NCBI GenBank assembly: GCA_052039575.1
Contig: JBQGEK010000143.1
Coordinates: forward strand, 1 to 27,073
DNA from: Patulibacter sp052039575
GTDB taxonomy: Bacteria; Actinomycetota; Thermoleophilia; Solirubrobacterales; Solirubrobacteraceae
DNA: 27,073 nt
Direction: 5' to 3'
A program made the translations under genes and the position numbers. The notes under the pieces are model-generated. The model did no database searches. It was given only the letters and a program-made list of their open reading frames with translations, and had not been told where the DNA came from. Below are positions 8,307-15,909 of this stretch, in pieces (within the stretch, counting starts at the first letter, position 1; each line of letters starts with the position of its first letter).

Positions 8307-8312
8307 GGTCAA

Positions 8313-8317
8313 TCTCT
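8313..8317 (-). promoter_or_regulatory. Weak ribosome-binding site that decides the rplM start
   Basis: AGAGA on the minus strand lies 6 nt before the GTG at 8306 but directly abuts the alternative TTG at 8312. The spacing therefore favours the GTG. Confidence 0.5.
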
Positions 8318-8357
8318 GGTTCGTGCGCGGGCAGGAATGGACGCGCAGCGGCGAGCC

Positions 8358-8363
8358 ATGGTA
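8358..8363 (-). promoter_or_regulatory. Candidate -10 element for the rplM operon
   Basis: TACCAT on the minus strand lies in the 69-bp gap upstream of rplM and would give a leader of roughly 45 nt. A TTGACC at 8374-8379 looks like a -35 box but is only 10 bp away, so it is not a canonical pair. Confidence 0.3.
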
Positions 8364-8375
8364 GCGGAGGAGAGG

Positions 8376-8798
8376 TCAACCGCGCGGCCCGGTCAGCGCA
8401 ACCTCACGGTCGCGCGCCCAGAGCAACATGTTGACGGATCCGACGAGAACCAGCATCACGCCCCACGTCGACGGGCGTCCGAGCGCCGGAAGATCGCCCC
8501 GGAAGGCGACCACCGCGGCGGTCGCCGCCGTGACCGTGATGCTCGCCACGACCCCGACCACGACGCCGCGGGCGTCGAGAGCGAGCACCGCGAGCACCCC
8601 GACCGCCAGGCCGGCGAGCGCGCCGTGCGTGGACGTGGTCGTCGCCGGCAGGGCAGTCCACTCGCTCGCCCACGCGCCAGCTCCGACCGCGAGCAGGATC
8701 ACGCCCGCGCCCCACGGGCCGTCGTCGCGGCCGCAGATCGCGGCACAGACCAGCAGCGTGAACGCTGCCGCCACCGGCACGCGGGCCAGCGGCAGCAC
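8376..8798 (-). CDS. Small integral membrane protein, function unknown
   Basis: The frame from GTG 8798 gives 140 residues with about four hydrophobic helices (around FTLLVCAAICG, GAGVILLAVGAGAW, LAGLAVGVLAVLALDARGVVVGVVASITVTAATAAVV split in two, and WGVMLVLVGSVNMLLW). No charged catalytic motif is visible and I do not recognise the family. The start is uncertain. The same frame stays open upstream through 8858 and still reads as a membrane helix (LYLLGGGLTIAAAAAD), but contains no ATG, GTG or TTG there. Either the protein starts at a non-standard codon such as CTG, or the N-terminus has been lost. It follows guaA on the same strand. Confidence 0.6.
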   Translation of the reverse strand: MLPLARVPVAAAFTLLVCAAICGRDDGPWGAGVILLAVGAGAWASEWTALPATTTSTHGALAGLAVGVLAVLALDARGVVVGVVASITVTAATAAVVAFRGDLPALGRPSTWGVMLVLVGSVNMLLWARDREVALTGPRG

Positions 8799-8907
8799 GT
8801 CGGCCGCCGCGGCGGCGATCGTCAGGCCCCCACCCAGCAGGTAGAGGACCGCGCGTGGCGCGCGGTCCGGCGCGACGGCCCGGGACCGACTCGATCGGCT
8901 CAGTCCG

Positions 8908-10581
8908 CTACTCCCACTCGATCGTGCCGGGCGGCTTGCTCGTGATGTCGAGCACGACGCGGTTGACCTCGCGGACCTCGCCGACCATCCGGCCGGCGAC
9001 CCGGTCCAACAGCTCGTACGGCAGCCGGGCCCAGTCCGCGGTCATCGCGTCGTCCGAGGTGACGGCGCGGATCGCCACGACGTAGCCGTACGTCCGCTCG
9101 TCGCCCTGGACGCCGACCGTCCGAACCTCGGGCAGCACGCAGAAGCTCTGCCACAGGTCGCGGTACAGACCGGCGGCGCGGATCTCCTCCTGGAGGATCG
9201 CGTCGCACTCGCGGAGCGTGTCGAGCTTCTCCTGGGTGATCTCGCCGCCGACGATCCGGATTCCCAGGCCCGGCCCGGGGAACGGCTGACGCCAGACCAT
9301 CCGCTCGGGCAGGCCGATCTCGGTGCCCACCGCGCGGACCTCGTCCTTGAACAGCGCCCGCAGCGGCTCGACCAACTCGAAGGTCAGGTCGTCGGGCAGG
9401 CCACCGACGTTGTGGTGGCTCTTGATCGTCGCCGCGCCGGTCCCGCCGCCGGACTCGATCACGTCCGAGTAGAGCGTGCCCTGGACGAGGAACTTGGCGC
9501 CCTCGGCGGACAGCTCCGGATCGCCGTCGGCTGCGACACCGCCGAAGACCTTGGTCTCGGCGCCCTCGACCTCGGTGCCGACGCCGACCGCGAGCTTCAG
9601 CGCCTCCTCCTCGAAGATCCGGATGAACTCGTTGCCGATCGCCTTGCGCTTGGCTTCCGGCTCGGTCAGGCCCTTCAACCGCTCGAGGAACCGCTGCTTG
9701 GCGTCGACGACGACCAGCGGCACCTTGAAGTGCTCGCCGAAGGTCTTCTCGACCTGCTCGGTCTCGTTCTTGCGCATCAGGCCGTGGTCGACGTAGACGC
9801 AGGTCAGCTGGTCGCCGATCGCCTGGTGCACGAGCAGCGCGGCGACCGAGCTGTCGACGCCGCCGGAGAGCGCGCAGATCACCTTGCCGTCTCCGACCTG
9901 CTCGCGGATCAGCCGGATCTGCTCCTCGGCGATGTTCGCCGCGGACCAGTCGAGCGCGCAGCCGCAGACGTCGCTGAGGAAGGTCTTGAGCGTGTCCTGC
10001 CCGTAGGGGGTGTGGATCACCTCGGGGTGGTACTGGATCCCGTAGATCCCGCGCTCCACGGACTCGAACGCCGCGACCGGCGACGCGGTCGAGCGGGCGA
10101 GCGCCACGGCGCCCTCGGGCGGCGTGAAGACGGTGTCGCGGTGGCTCATCCAGGCCGGCTGCTCGTCGGGCTGCCCCTTCAGCAGCGTGCCGTGCTCGGA
10201 GACGGTCAGCTGCGAGCGCCCGTACTCGCCGACCTCCGCCGACTCCACGCGACCGCCGAGCTCCTTGGCCAGCAGCTGCATGCCGTAGCAGATGCCCAGC
10301 ACGGGAACGCCGAGCTCGAGCAGCCGCGGGTCGAGTGGCGGCGCGTCCGGCGAGTAGACCGAAGCGGGACCGCCGGAGAGGATGATGCCCTTCGGCTTGC
10401 GGCGCGCGACCTCATCCGCCCCGACGTGGTGCGGCAGCAGCTCGCTGAAGACGCCGCACTCGCGGACACGGCGGGCGATCAGCTGGCTGTACTGACCGCC
10501 GAAGTCGAGCACGACCACCTCGTCGACCTTGAGGTCGACCGGCAGCGGGTTGACGGGAACGGGGGTTTCGACGTCGGTCAC
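8908..10581 (-). CDS. guaA: GMP synthase (glutamine-hydrolysing)
   Basis: This enzyme makes GMP from XMP with ATP and glutamine. The N-terminal class I glutamine amidotransferase domain has the nucleophile C98 in GICYGMQ and the H185/E187 pair in IQYHPEV. The ATP-pyrophosphatase domain has the P-loop SGGVDSS at 239-245, followed by the GMP-synthase dimerisation domain ending DITSKPPGTIEWE, the family terminus. At 557 residues it is longer than the usual 510-525. Most of the excess is an insert at about 333-360, just before the KFLVQGTLYSDVIESGG block. The GTG start lies 4 bp after the guaB3 stop, so the two are almost certainly co-transcribed. Confidence 0.97.
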   Translation of the reverse strand: MTDVETPVPVNPLPVDLKVDEVVVLDFGGQYSQLIARRVRECGVFSELLPHHVGADEVARRKPKGIILSGGPASVYSPDAPPLDPRLLELGVPVLGICYGMQLLAKELGGRVESAEVGEYGRSQLTVSEHGTLLKGQPDEQPAWMSHRDTVFTPPEGAVALARSTASPVAAFESVERGIYGIQYHPEVIHTPYGQDTLKTFLSDVCGCALDWSAANIAEEQIRLIREQVGDGKVICALSGGVDSSVAALLVHQAIGDQLTCVYVDHGLMRKNETEQVEKTFGEHFKVPLVVVDAKQRFLERLKGLTEPEAKRKAIGNEFIRIFEEEALKLAVGVGTEVEGAETKVFGGVAADGDPELSAEGAKFLVQGTLYSDVIESGGGTGAATIKSHHNVGGLPDDLTFELVEPLRALFKDEVRAVGTEIGLPERMVWRQPFPGPGLGIRIVGGEITQEKLDTLRECDAILQEEIRAAGLYRDLWQSFCVLPEVRTVGVQGDERTYGYVVAIRAVTSDDAMTADWARLPYELLDRVAGRMVGEVREVNRVVLDITSKPPGTIEWE

Positions 10582-10585
10582 GGGC

Positions 10586-11731
10586 TCAGAGGGAGGTGTC
10601 GTGGGCGTCGGACGCGATCGCGATCCCGGCCCGGTTGAACTCGGCGAGGTCGAGGAACCCGCACGTCGCCATCGACCGACGCAGCGCGCCGATCAGGTTG
10701 GTCCTGCCGTCGCCGCTCAGCGCCGGACCCATCAGGACCTGCTCGAGCGCGCCCGCGGTTCCGACCTCGATCCGGCTGCCGCGCGGCAGGTCGCGGTGGA
10801 CCGCCGTCGGCGTCCAGTGCCAGCCGCCGCCGGGCGCTTCGACCGCGCGCGAGAGCGGGGCGCCGAGCATCACCGCATCGGCGCCGCAGGCGATCGCCTT
10901 CGCCAGGTCGCCACCGGTGCGCATGCCGCCGTCGGCGATCACCTGGACGTACTCGCCGGTCTCCAGCACGTGCGTCGAGCGGGCACCGGCGACGTCGGCG
11001 ATCGCCGTCGCCTGCGGCAGGCCGACGCCGAGCACGTTGCGGACCGTCGATCCGCGGCCCGCGCCGACGCCGACCAGCACGCCCGCGGCTCCGGTCCGCA
11101 TCAGATGCAGGCCGGTGTGATAGCTGGAGCAGCCGCCGACCACGACCGGGATCGGCACCTCGGCGATGAACTCCTTGAGGTTGAGCACGTCGTGCTCGTC
11201 GTCGGGCGCCGGGCGCTCCGTGACGTGCTCGGCGCTGACCACCGTGGTGTGGATCGCCAGCACGTCGAGGCCCGCCTCGAGCGCGTGCTCGTAGTACTTG
11301 CGGACCCGCTGCGGGGTGAACGCCCCGGCGACGACCACGCCGGGCTCGGACTTGATCTCGCGGATCCGCTCCGCGATCAGCTCTGGCCGGATCGGCGAGG
11401 CGTAGAGCTCACGCAGCCGCGCCAAGCCCTCGGCTCCGGACAGCGTGGCCAGCTGCGCGAGCTGCGCCTCGGCGTCCTCGTGTCGGGTCCAGACGCCTTC
11501 GAGGTCGAGGATCGCCAGGCCGCCGAGGCGGCCGATGATCTTCGCCGTCGCGGGCGAGATCGCGGCGTCCATCGGCGATGCGACCAGCGGCAACGCGAAC
11601 CGGTAGGGCCCGAGCTTCCACGACACGTCGACCTCGTCCGGATTCCGCGTCCGACGCGAGGGGACGATCGTGATGTCGTCGAAGCCGTAGGCGCGGCGTG
11701 CTTTCTTGCCGCGGCCGATCTCGATCTCCAT
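10586..11731 (-). CDS. guaB3: GuaB3-family IMP dehydrogenase-related protein, catalytic Cys replaced by Ser
   Basis: The 381-residue TIM-barrel protein without CBS domains matches the GuaB3 group. It starts EIEIGRGKKARRAYGFDDITIVPSRRTRNPDEVDVSW and contains PLVASPMDAAISPATA, the glycine-rich VVVGGCSSY and the IADGGMRTGGDLAKAIACGADAVMLG phosphate-binding region. In IMP dehydrogenases a loop Cys forms the covalent XMP* intermediate; here the aligned loop reads GAGRGSTVRNVLG with Ser228 (codon TCG at 11048-11050). It therefore may not oxidise IMP by the standard mechanism. The ATG at 11731 fits the family N-terminus; an upstream in-frame start adds 16 unrelated residues. It sits directly upstream of guaA. 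Confidence 0.9.
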   Translation of the reverse strand: MEIEIGRGKKARRAYGFDDITIVPSRRTRNPDEVDVSWKLGPYRFALPLVASPMDAAISPATAKIIGRLGGLAILDLEGVWTRHEDAEAQLAQLATLSGAEGLARLRELYASPIRPELIAERIREIKSEPGVVVAGAFTPQRVRKYYEHALEAGLDVLAIHTTVVSAEHVTERPAPDDEHDVLNLKEFIAEVPIPVVVGGCSSYHTGLHLMRTGAAGVLVGVGAGRGSTVRNVLGVGLPQATAIADVAGARSTHVLETGEYVQVIADGGMRTGGDLAKAIACGADAVMLGAPLSRAVEAPGGGWHWTPTAVHRDLPRGSRIEVGTAGALEQVLMGPALSGDGRTNLIGALRRSMATCGFLDLAEFNRAGIAIASDAHDTSL

Positions 11732-11739
11732 TGGATGAA

Positions 11740-11760
11740 GGATCGCGCAGCGCGCGATCC
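11740..11760. promoter_or_regulatory. Perfect 9-bp hairpin just upstream of guaB3
   Basis: GGATCGCGC (11740-11748) and GCGCGATCC (11752-11760) form a perfect inverted repeat with a 3-nt loop. On the minus strand it ends 8 nt before the guaB3 ATG, where a ribosome-binding site would be expected and none is seen. It could be an operator, or an RNA hairpin that affects initiation of guaB3-guaA. Confidence 0.45.
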
Positions 11761-11811
11761 GGTGTCGAGTGGATCCCACCCGGCGCTCGTGAGGCCGCCG
11801 GGAACGGAGGG

Positions 11812-12789
11812 TCAGTCGTCGTCGGACGGCGGCGCGATCGGCTCGATCTCGACCTCGTGGACCAGGCGCTCGACCTGGTGCGGGTCGACCAGGCCGGCGC
11901 CCAGTCGCTGGGTCGCGTCCGAGCCGCAGGCCACGGCGGTGCGCAGCGCCTCCTCCTCGGATCGTCCCTCGTAGCGCGCCGCCACGAGACCCGCCAGGAA
12001 GGCGTCGCCGGCGCCGATCCCGGCGACCGCCTCGCGCACCGGGATCCGGGCCCGCAGCAGGCGGAGCGGCGCCGGTGTCCCGTTGGCCGGGTCGTCCCGG
12101 ACCCCGGCCACGCAGCCGTCCTGGAGGGTCATGATCGCCTCGCGGACCCCGTGGTCGATCAGCTCGTGGATCGCCAGCGCGTAGTCCTCGTCGCTGGCGA
12201 ACTCGTGCCCGACGACCTCCTCGGCCTCGAGCTGGTTCGGGGTCACGACGTCGGGCTCGGCCTTCAGCACGTGGCGGAACGGCTCGCCGTCGGTATCGGC
12301 GTAGACCCGGACGTCGAGCCGGTGGAGCTCGCGGACGAGGTCGGCATAGATCGTCTCGGGGACGTTGCGCGGCAGCGAGCCGGCGAGCACCACGACGTCG
12401 GCGCCACGGGCCAGGTAGAGCAGCTTGTCCTGGAACAGCTCAAGCTCGCGCTCGTTGACCCGCGGGCCCTTCTCGTTGACCTCGGTCTGGATCCCCGACG
12501 TCGGGTCGAAGACTGCGGTGTTGGTCCGCGACTCGTCCTCGATCCGCACGAAGTCGTTGAGGATCGACTCGCGGGTCAGCTGCTCGACCACGCGGGTGCC
12601 GGTCGCACCGCCCGCGAACCCGGTGGCGATCACCGGCTGACCGAGGGTCTTCAGCGTGCGTGCGACGTTGACGCCCTTACCGCCGGCGAGCGTCGTCTGC
12701 TCGACGGCTCGGTGGCGGTGCCCCAGCCGGATGTTGGGAACGACCAGGGACCGATCGATCGCCGCGTTCAAGGTCACCGTGATGATCAT
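11812..12789 (-). CDS. 1-phosphofructokinase-family (PfkB) hexose kinase
   Basis: The 325-residue ribokinase-fold protein resembles 1-phosphofructokinase and tagatose-6-phosphate kinase. It has the start MIITVTLNAAIDRS, the sugar-binding GGKGVNVARTL at 36-46, AGSLPRNVP, the TPNQLEAEEVVG block and the catalytic GIGAGDAF with base D262 near the C-terminus. It should phosphorylate a sugar phosphate with ATP in the cytosol. Fructose-1-phosphate is the usual substrate, but no PTS or fructose genes are adjacent, so specificity is open. It ends 80 bp upstream of guaB3 on the same strand; the gap holds the guaB3 hairpin. The Asp/Pro-rich C-terminal tail is variable. Confidence 0.88.
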   Translation of the reverse strand: MIITVTLNAAIDRSLVVPNIRLGHRHRAVEQTTLAGGKGVNVARTLKTLGQPVIATGFAGGATGTRVVEQLTRESILNDFVRIEDESRTNTAVFDPTSGIQTEVNEKGPRVNERELELFQDKLLYLARGADVVVLAGSLPRNVPETIYADLVRELHRLDVRVYADTDGEPFRHVLKAEPDVVTPNQLEAEEVVGHEFASDEDYALAIHELIDHGVREAIMTLQDGCVAGVRDDPANGTPAPLRLLRARIPVREAVAGIGAGDAFLAGLVAARYEGRSEEEALRTAVACGSDATQRLGAGLVDPHQVERLVHEVEIEPIAPPSDDD

Positions 12790-12801
12790 CGCGCGCCCCG
12801 C

Positions 12802-12807
12802 AGCCTA
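12802..12807 (-). promoter_or_regulatory. Candidate -10 element for the PfkB-family kinase
   Basis: TAGGCT on the minus strand lies 12 nt before the ATG at 12789, a little further than the leaderless cases. The intervening GC-rich stretch includes GCGGGG, which could be a weak ribosome-binding site. Confidence 0.35.
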
Positions 12808-12836
12808 CGCGGTCGCCACGCCGGGAGGGTTCCAGT

Positions 12837-14111
12837 TCAGGTCCCGGACTCGGGCGCGACCCGTGCCCGGCGCCGCCCGTGACGGGCCAGAACGGCCAGG
12901 GCGACCAGGCAGAGCACCGCGACCACGATCAGCGCCTGAACCCCGCGCCGCGCGAGGTTCTCGTCGAGTCGGTCCCAAAAGCTGGCCGCCGCCACCGCGT
13001 CCGCCGTCACCGCCGGTACCCGGGCCACGACCTCGCCGCGCTGGACGACCTCGATCGTGCCGAGCTGCGACCCGGCCGCGAGCGGGCCCTCGACGTCGGT
13101 CGGCAGCCCGATCACGCGGGTCGACGTCCGTTCGTCGCGGCGCAGCGTCCGACGCACCGTCTCGTCGGCCAGCACCCGCACGGTCTGGTCGCGGAAGCGC
13201 AGCGGCAGCTCCGCGACGGCGTCGCCCTGCTCGAGCACCGCGCTCCGCTTGTAGCTCGCGGTGGCGTACCGCAGCAGCGCCAGGCTGTCGGCGTCGCGCT
13301 GCGCCTCCGAGTCGGTACCGAGCACCACCGTGATCACCGAGATCCCGTTGCGCCGTCCCGACCCCACCAGCGCGTAACCGGCGCGCTGGGTGCGCCCCGT
13401 CTTGACCCCGTCGACCCACTCGTGCGCGCGGACCAGCCGGTTGCGGTTGGTGACCGTGATCGGGGGATCTGCCGACTCGAGCCGCAGCGACGTCGCCCGG
13501 ACGATCCGGCGGAACTCGGGGTACTGCCGCAGCAGCAGCGTGATCTTGACCAGGTCGGACGGGCTTCCGTGGTGCCCGTCGGCGTCGAGGCCGACCGGGT
13601 TGCGGAAGCGCGAGCGGATCCCGATCTCACGCGCCTTGTCGTTCATCATCCGCACGAACCGCGGCACGCTGCCGCCGACCCCCACCGCGATCGCGTTCGC
13701 CGCGTCGTTGCCGGACGGGAGCAGCAGCCCGCCGAGCAGGTCGCGCATCGTCATCCGGTCTCCGGCGCGCAGCCCCGCCACGGACTCGACCGCCGCGCCG
13801 GCGTACGGCGGGACATCGAACCGCTTCGTCAGGTCCGACTGCCGGTCGAAGGCGACCAGCGCGGTCATCAGCTTGGTCGTCGACGCGATCAGACGCTGGT
13901 TGTTCGCGCGTCGCTCGAAGACGACGTCGCCGGTCGAGACCTCGACCGCGATCGCCGCCGGAGCGTCGATCCTCGGACGCTCGGGCAGGTCGTCCGCTCG
14001 CGCATCACCGGCGCCGAACCCGATCGCCAGCGTGGCGACGGCGGCGACCAGTCGACCGCGCCGCAACCGCTCGCGCCGCGACCGGCGGCGCACGGATAGT
14101 CGATCAATCAC
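12837..14111 (-). CDS. D-alanyl-D-alanine carboxypeptidase (penicillin-binding protein 5-like, S11 family)
   Basis: This exported enzyme trims the terminal D-Ala from peptidoglycan stem peptides. The 424-residue protein has an Arg-rich N-terminus with a signal or anchor helix at about 20-39. The three active-site motifs of the serine acyl-enzyme family follow in order: STTK (S77, K80), SGN (S133-N135) and KTG (237-239). A beta-rich C-terminal domain leads to a second membrane helix near 392-411 and a basic tail, so it probably stays membrane-bound facing outwards. The GTG start at 14111 overlaps the end of the LysM gene by 8 bp, suggesting coupled translation of two cell-wall proteins. Confidence 0.93.
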   Translation of the reverse strand: MIDRLSVRRRSRRERLRRGRLVAAVATLAIGFGAGDARADDLPERPRIDAPAAIAVEVSTGDVVFERRANNQRLIASTTKLMTALVAFDRQSDLTKRFDVPPYAGAAVESVAGLRAGDRMTMRDLLGGLLLPSGNDAANAIAVGVGGSVPRFVRMMNDKAREIGIRSRFRNPVGLDADGHHGSPSDLVKITLLLRQYPEFRRIVRATSLRLESADPPITVTNRNRLVRAHEWVDGVKTGRTQRAGYALVGSGRRNGISVITVVLGTDSEAQRDADSLALLRYATASYKRSAVLEQGDAVAELPLRFRDQTVRVLADETVRRTLRRDERTSTRVIGLPTDVEGPLAAGSQLGTIEVVQRGEVVARVPAVTADAVAAASFWDRLDENLARRGVQALIVVAVLCLVALAVLARHGRRRARVAPESGT

Positions 14112-14403
14112 GCAGACGGAGGCGCTGACCGGTGCGGATCGCCTGAGGGTCGACGTCGGGGTTCAGTTCCTGGAGCGCCTCGACGGTCAGGTTGTAGCGC
14201 TGCGCGATCTCGGACAGGTTGTCACCCGGCCGGACCGTGTAGGTACGCCTCCCCGTGGTCGTCGTGGTCCGCTCCGTGGTGGTGCCGGCCGCTGGGGTCG
14301 GGGTGTCCTGACTCGAGCCGCTTTGGACGACGAGGAAGACGGCCACGAGAACGGCCAGGAGGGCACCTGGAGCGAGGAAGCGGAGCGGGGAACTCGACGA
14401 CAT
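14104..14403 (-). CDS. Single-pass membrane protein with one C-terminal LysM domain
   Basis: The 99-residue protein has a hydrophobic helix at about 9-28, a Thr-rich linker (TTTERTTTTTGRR) and a LysM domain at about 54-97 (YTVRPGDNLSEIAQRYNLTVEALQELN...GQRLRL). LysM binds N-acetylglucosamine polymers, so it probably tethers to peptidoglycan outside the membrane. It overlaps the carboxypeptidase gene by 8 bp, so the pair may act together; this is inference. I start at the ATG at 14403; a TTG directly before it (14406) is an alternative. TATCCT lies 8 nt upstream and no Shine-Dalgarno sequence is present. Confidence 0.88.
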   Translation of the reverse strand: MSSSSPLRFLAPGALLAVLVAVFLVVQSGSSQDTPTPAAGTTTERTTTTTGRRTYTVRPGDNLSEIAQRYNLTVEALQELNPDVDPQAIRTGQRLRLRD

Positions 14404-14411
14404 CAACGATC

Positions 14412-14417
14412 AGGATA
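14412..14417 (-). promoter_or_regulatory. Candidate -10 element for the LysM-carboxypeptidase pair (leaderless)
   Basis: TATCCT on the minus strand is followed by 8 nt and the ATG at 14403, or 5 nt and the TTG at 14406. It lies in the 49-bp gap after pyrF. Confidence 0.5.
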
Positions 14418-14452
14418 GGTGGCCGCGGGGTGATATGGAGCGGTGAACGCGT

Positions 14453-15382
14453 TCATCCAAGCTCCGACGCCGACGCCCGCAGCTGCTCGGCGGCGCGCCG
14501 TGCCGCCTCCGGAGGGTCGCCCCCGGCGTTCCGGAACGCCCCCACGATCGAACGGGAGGCGGTGATCAGCGCCGCGCCGGGCCCGGGCACGAACGCGGCG
14601 GCCAGATCCTCGACCCTCCCGCCCTGAGCCCCGACTCCGGGGAGCAGGAACGGGGTCCGCGGCATCAGCTCGCGCAGACGCTCGAGGCGATCGGGAGCGG
14701 TGGCTCCGACGACCGCGCCGACCGGAGTCAATCCCGTGGTGTCCGCCGCCTCGGCTCCGATCCGGGCCACGATCCGGGCGGTCGATGCCCAGAACGGCTC
14801 TCCGTCGTCGCCCATGCGCTCCTGAAGATCTCGGGCTCCGGGGTTGGACGTTCGGACGAGGACGTACGTCCCTCCGCCGTTCGGACGTCCGGCGTCGACG
14901 AACGGCTGGATGCTGTCGCGCCCCATGTACGGCGCTACGGTCACGGCGTCGGACGCGGATCCTCCGACCGGCCCCCAGGGGGTCTCTACCCCACCGAAGG
15001 CCGCTTGAGCGTACGCCTGGGCGGAGACGTCGATGTCGCCGCGCTTGGCGTCGAGAATCACCAGCAGGCCCAGCCCGCGGGCGTATTCGGCAACCAGGTC
15101 GCGCGATCGCACGCCGTCGGCACCGAGACGCTCGAACGACGCGCTCTGCAGCTTGACCGCCACGCAGGCGGGCGCCACCGCGTCGAGCACGTGGCGGCAG
15201 TGCGCAGTGACGGCACTCGCCGCGGCTTCGGCCGCGGAAGCACCCGGCACGGCGGTGTCCACCCCGGGCCACAGCTGCGTCGGATCGGGATCGAGCCCGA
15301 CCGCGATCGCGCTGTCCCGGCGGCGGACGGCGGACGCCAGCCGGTCCCCGAAGTGCGGGGCCGACTGCGCGTCAGGGGCCAT
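14453..15382 (-). CDS. pyrF: Orotidine 5'-phosphate decarboxylase (long, type 2 subfamily)
   Basis: This enzyme makes UMP from OMP, the last step of de novo pyrimidine synthesis. The 309-residue length matches the longer actinobacterial/myxobacterial type, not the 230-residue enterobacterial type. The catalytic motif is DAKRGDI (D111, K113, D116). Also present are the N-terminal VGLDPDPTQLW, VKLQSASFERLG, DAVTVAPYMGRDSIQPF, VLVRTSNPGARDLQ, and the phosphate-binding PFLLPGVGAQGG and ITASRSI. It starts 5 bp after the HU gene ends, so the two share a transcript. No other pyrimidine genes are in the window. Confidence 0.95.
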   Translation of the reverse strand: MAPDAQSAPHFGDRLASAVRRRDSAIAVGLDPDPTQLWPGVDTAVPGASAAEAAASAVTAHCRHVLDAVAPACVAVKLQSASFERLGADGVRSRDLVAEYARGLGLLVILDAKRGDIDVSAQAYAQAAFGGVETPWGPVGGSASDAVTVAPYMGRDSIQPFVDAGRPNGGGTYVLVRTSNPGARDLQERMGDDGEPFWASTARIVARIGAEAADTTGLTPVGAVVGATAPDRLERLRELMPRTPFLLPGVGAQGGRVEDLAAAFVPGPGAALITASRSIVGAFRNAGGDPPEAARRAAEQLRASASELG

Positions 15383-15387
15383 CTCGC

Positions 15388-15660
15388 TCAGGCGACGGCC
15401 TTCTTCAGCGCGGCGCCGGCCGAGAACTTCGGCAGCTTCTTCGCCGCGATGTCGATCTGCTGGCCGGTGGCGGGGTTGATGCCCTTGCGCGCGCTGCGCT
15501 CGGCCACCGAGAACTTGCCGAAGCCGGAGAAGGTCACGTCGCTGCCACGCGACAGGGCGTCGCTGATGGTCTCGAGGACGGCGTCGACAGCGGCCTGCGC
15601 GTCCTTCTTGCCGAGGCCGGCCTTCTCGGCGACGTGGTCCACGAATTCTGCCTTGGTCAC
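15388..15660 (-). CDS. HU-family DNA-binding protein
   Basis: The 90-residue protein is a standard-length HU. It starts MTKAEFVDHVAEKAGLGKKDAQAAVDAV, continues with VTFSGFGKFSVAERSARKGINPATG, which contains the beta-arm with the RxGxNPxTG motif (Pro intercalates DNA in the family), and ends FSAGAALKKAVA. It should dimerise and bend nucleoid DNA. The frame is open far upstream, but the GTG at 15660 has the best Shine-Dalgarno sequence in the window (AGGAGGAG, 5-nt spacer) and the family N-terminus follows it. It lies directly upstream of pyrF. Confidence 0.96.
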   Translation of the reverse strand: MTKAEFVDHVAEKAGLGKKDAQAAVDAVLETISDALSRGSDVTFSGFGKFSVAERSARKGINPATGQQIDIAAKKLPKFSAGAALKKAVA

Positions 15661-15665
15661 TTTCG

Positions 15666-15673
15666 CTCCTCCT
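15666..15673 (-). promoter_or_regulatory. Strong ribosome-binding site of the HU gene
   Basis: AGGAGGAG on the minus strand is followed by CGAAA and the GTG start at 15660. It decides the start and shows that the organism uses Shine-Dalgarno initiation for some highly expressed genes. Confidence 0.9.
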
Positions 15674-15725
15674 GTGGGGCGCCTCATCGAAATGGGGCTT
15701 TCGCGTGTGCTCGCCCCCCGCAGGG

Positions 15726-15749
15726 TGCGGGACGGCGGCCCATCCCGCA
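15726..15749. repeat. Inverted repeat in the HU upstream region
   Basis: TGCGGGA (15726-15732) and TCCCGCA (15743-15749) form a perfect 7-bp inverted repeat with a 10-nt loop, about 65-90 bp upstream of the HU start. The 249-bp gap 15661-15909 holds this, the HU ribosome-binding site and presumably promoters for HU (minus) and the small protein (plus). No gene is seen in it. Confidence 0.35.
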
Positions 15750-15909
15750 GCATCGAGCCACGGAACAGACGGCGAAAGTGTGCCTTCCCAGCAGGACGGA
15801 ATGCGGTCCGACCCCCCGCCGGTCCGCCGATCGACCCCCGTTCCGGACCCCGTCGCAGCATCTCGGACGGGCCCAGCAAGACCTCCGCGAAGCTGGTTGG
15901 ATAGTCCGC

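Noticed and set aside
8310..8312. TTG as the rplM start
   Set aside because: It would directly abut the only ribosome-binding site; the GTG two codons downstream matches the L13 N-terminus and spacing.
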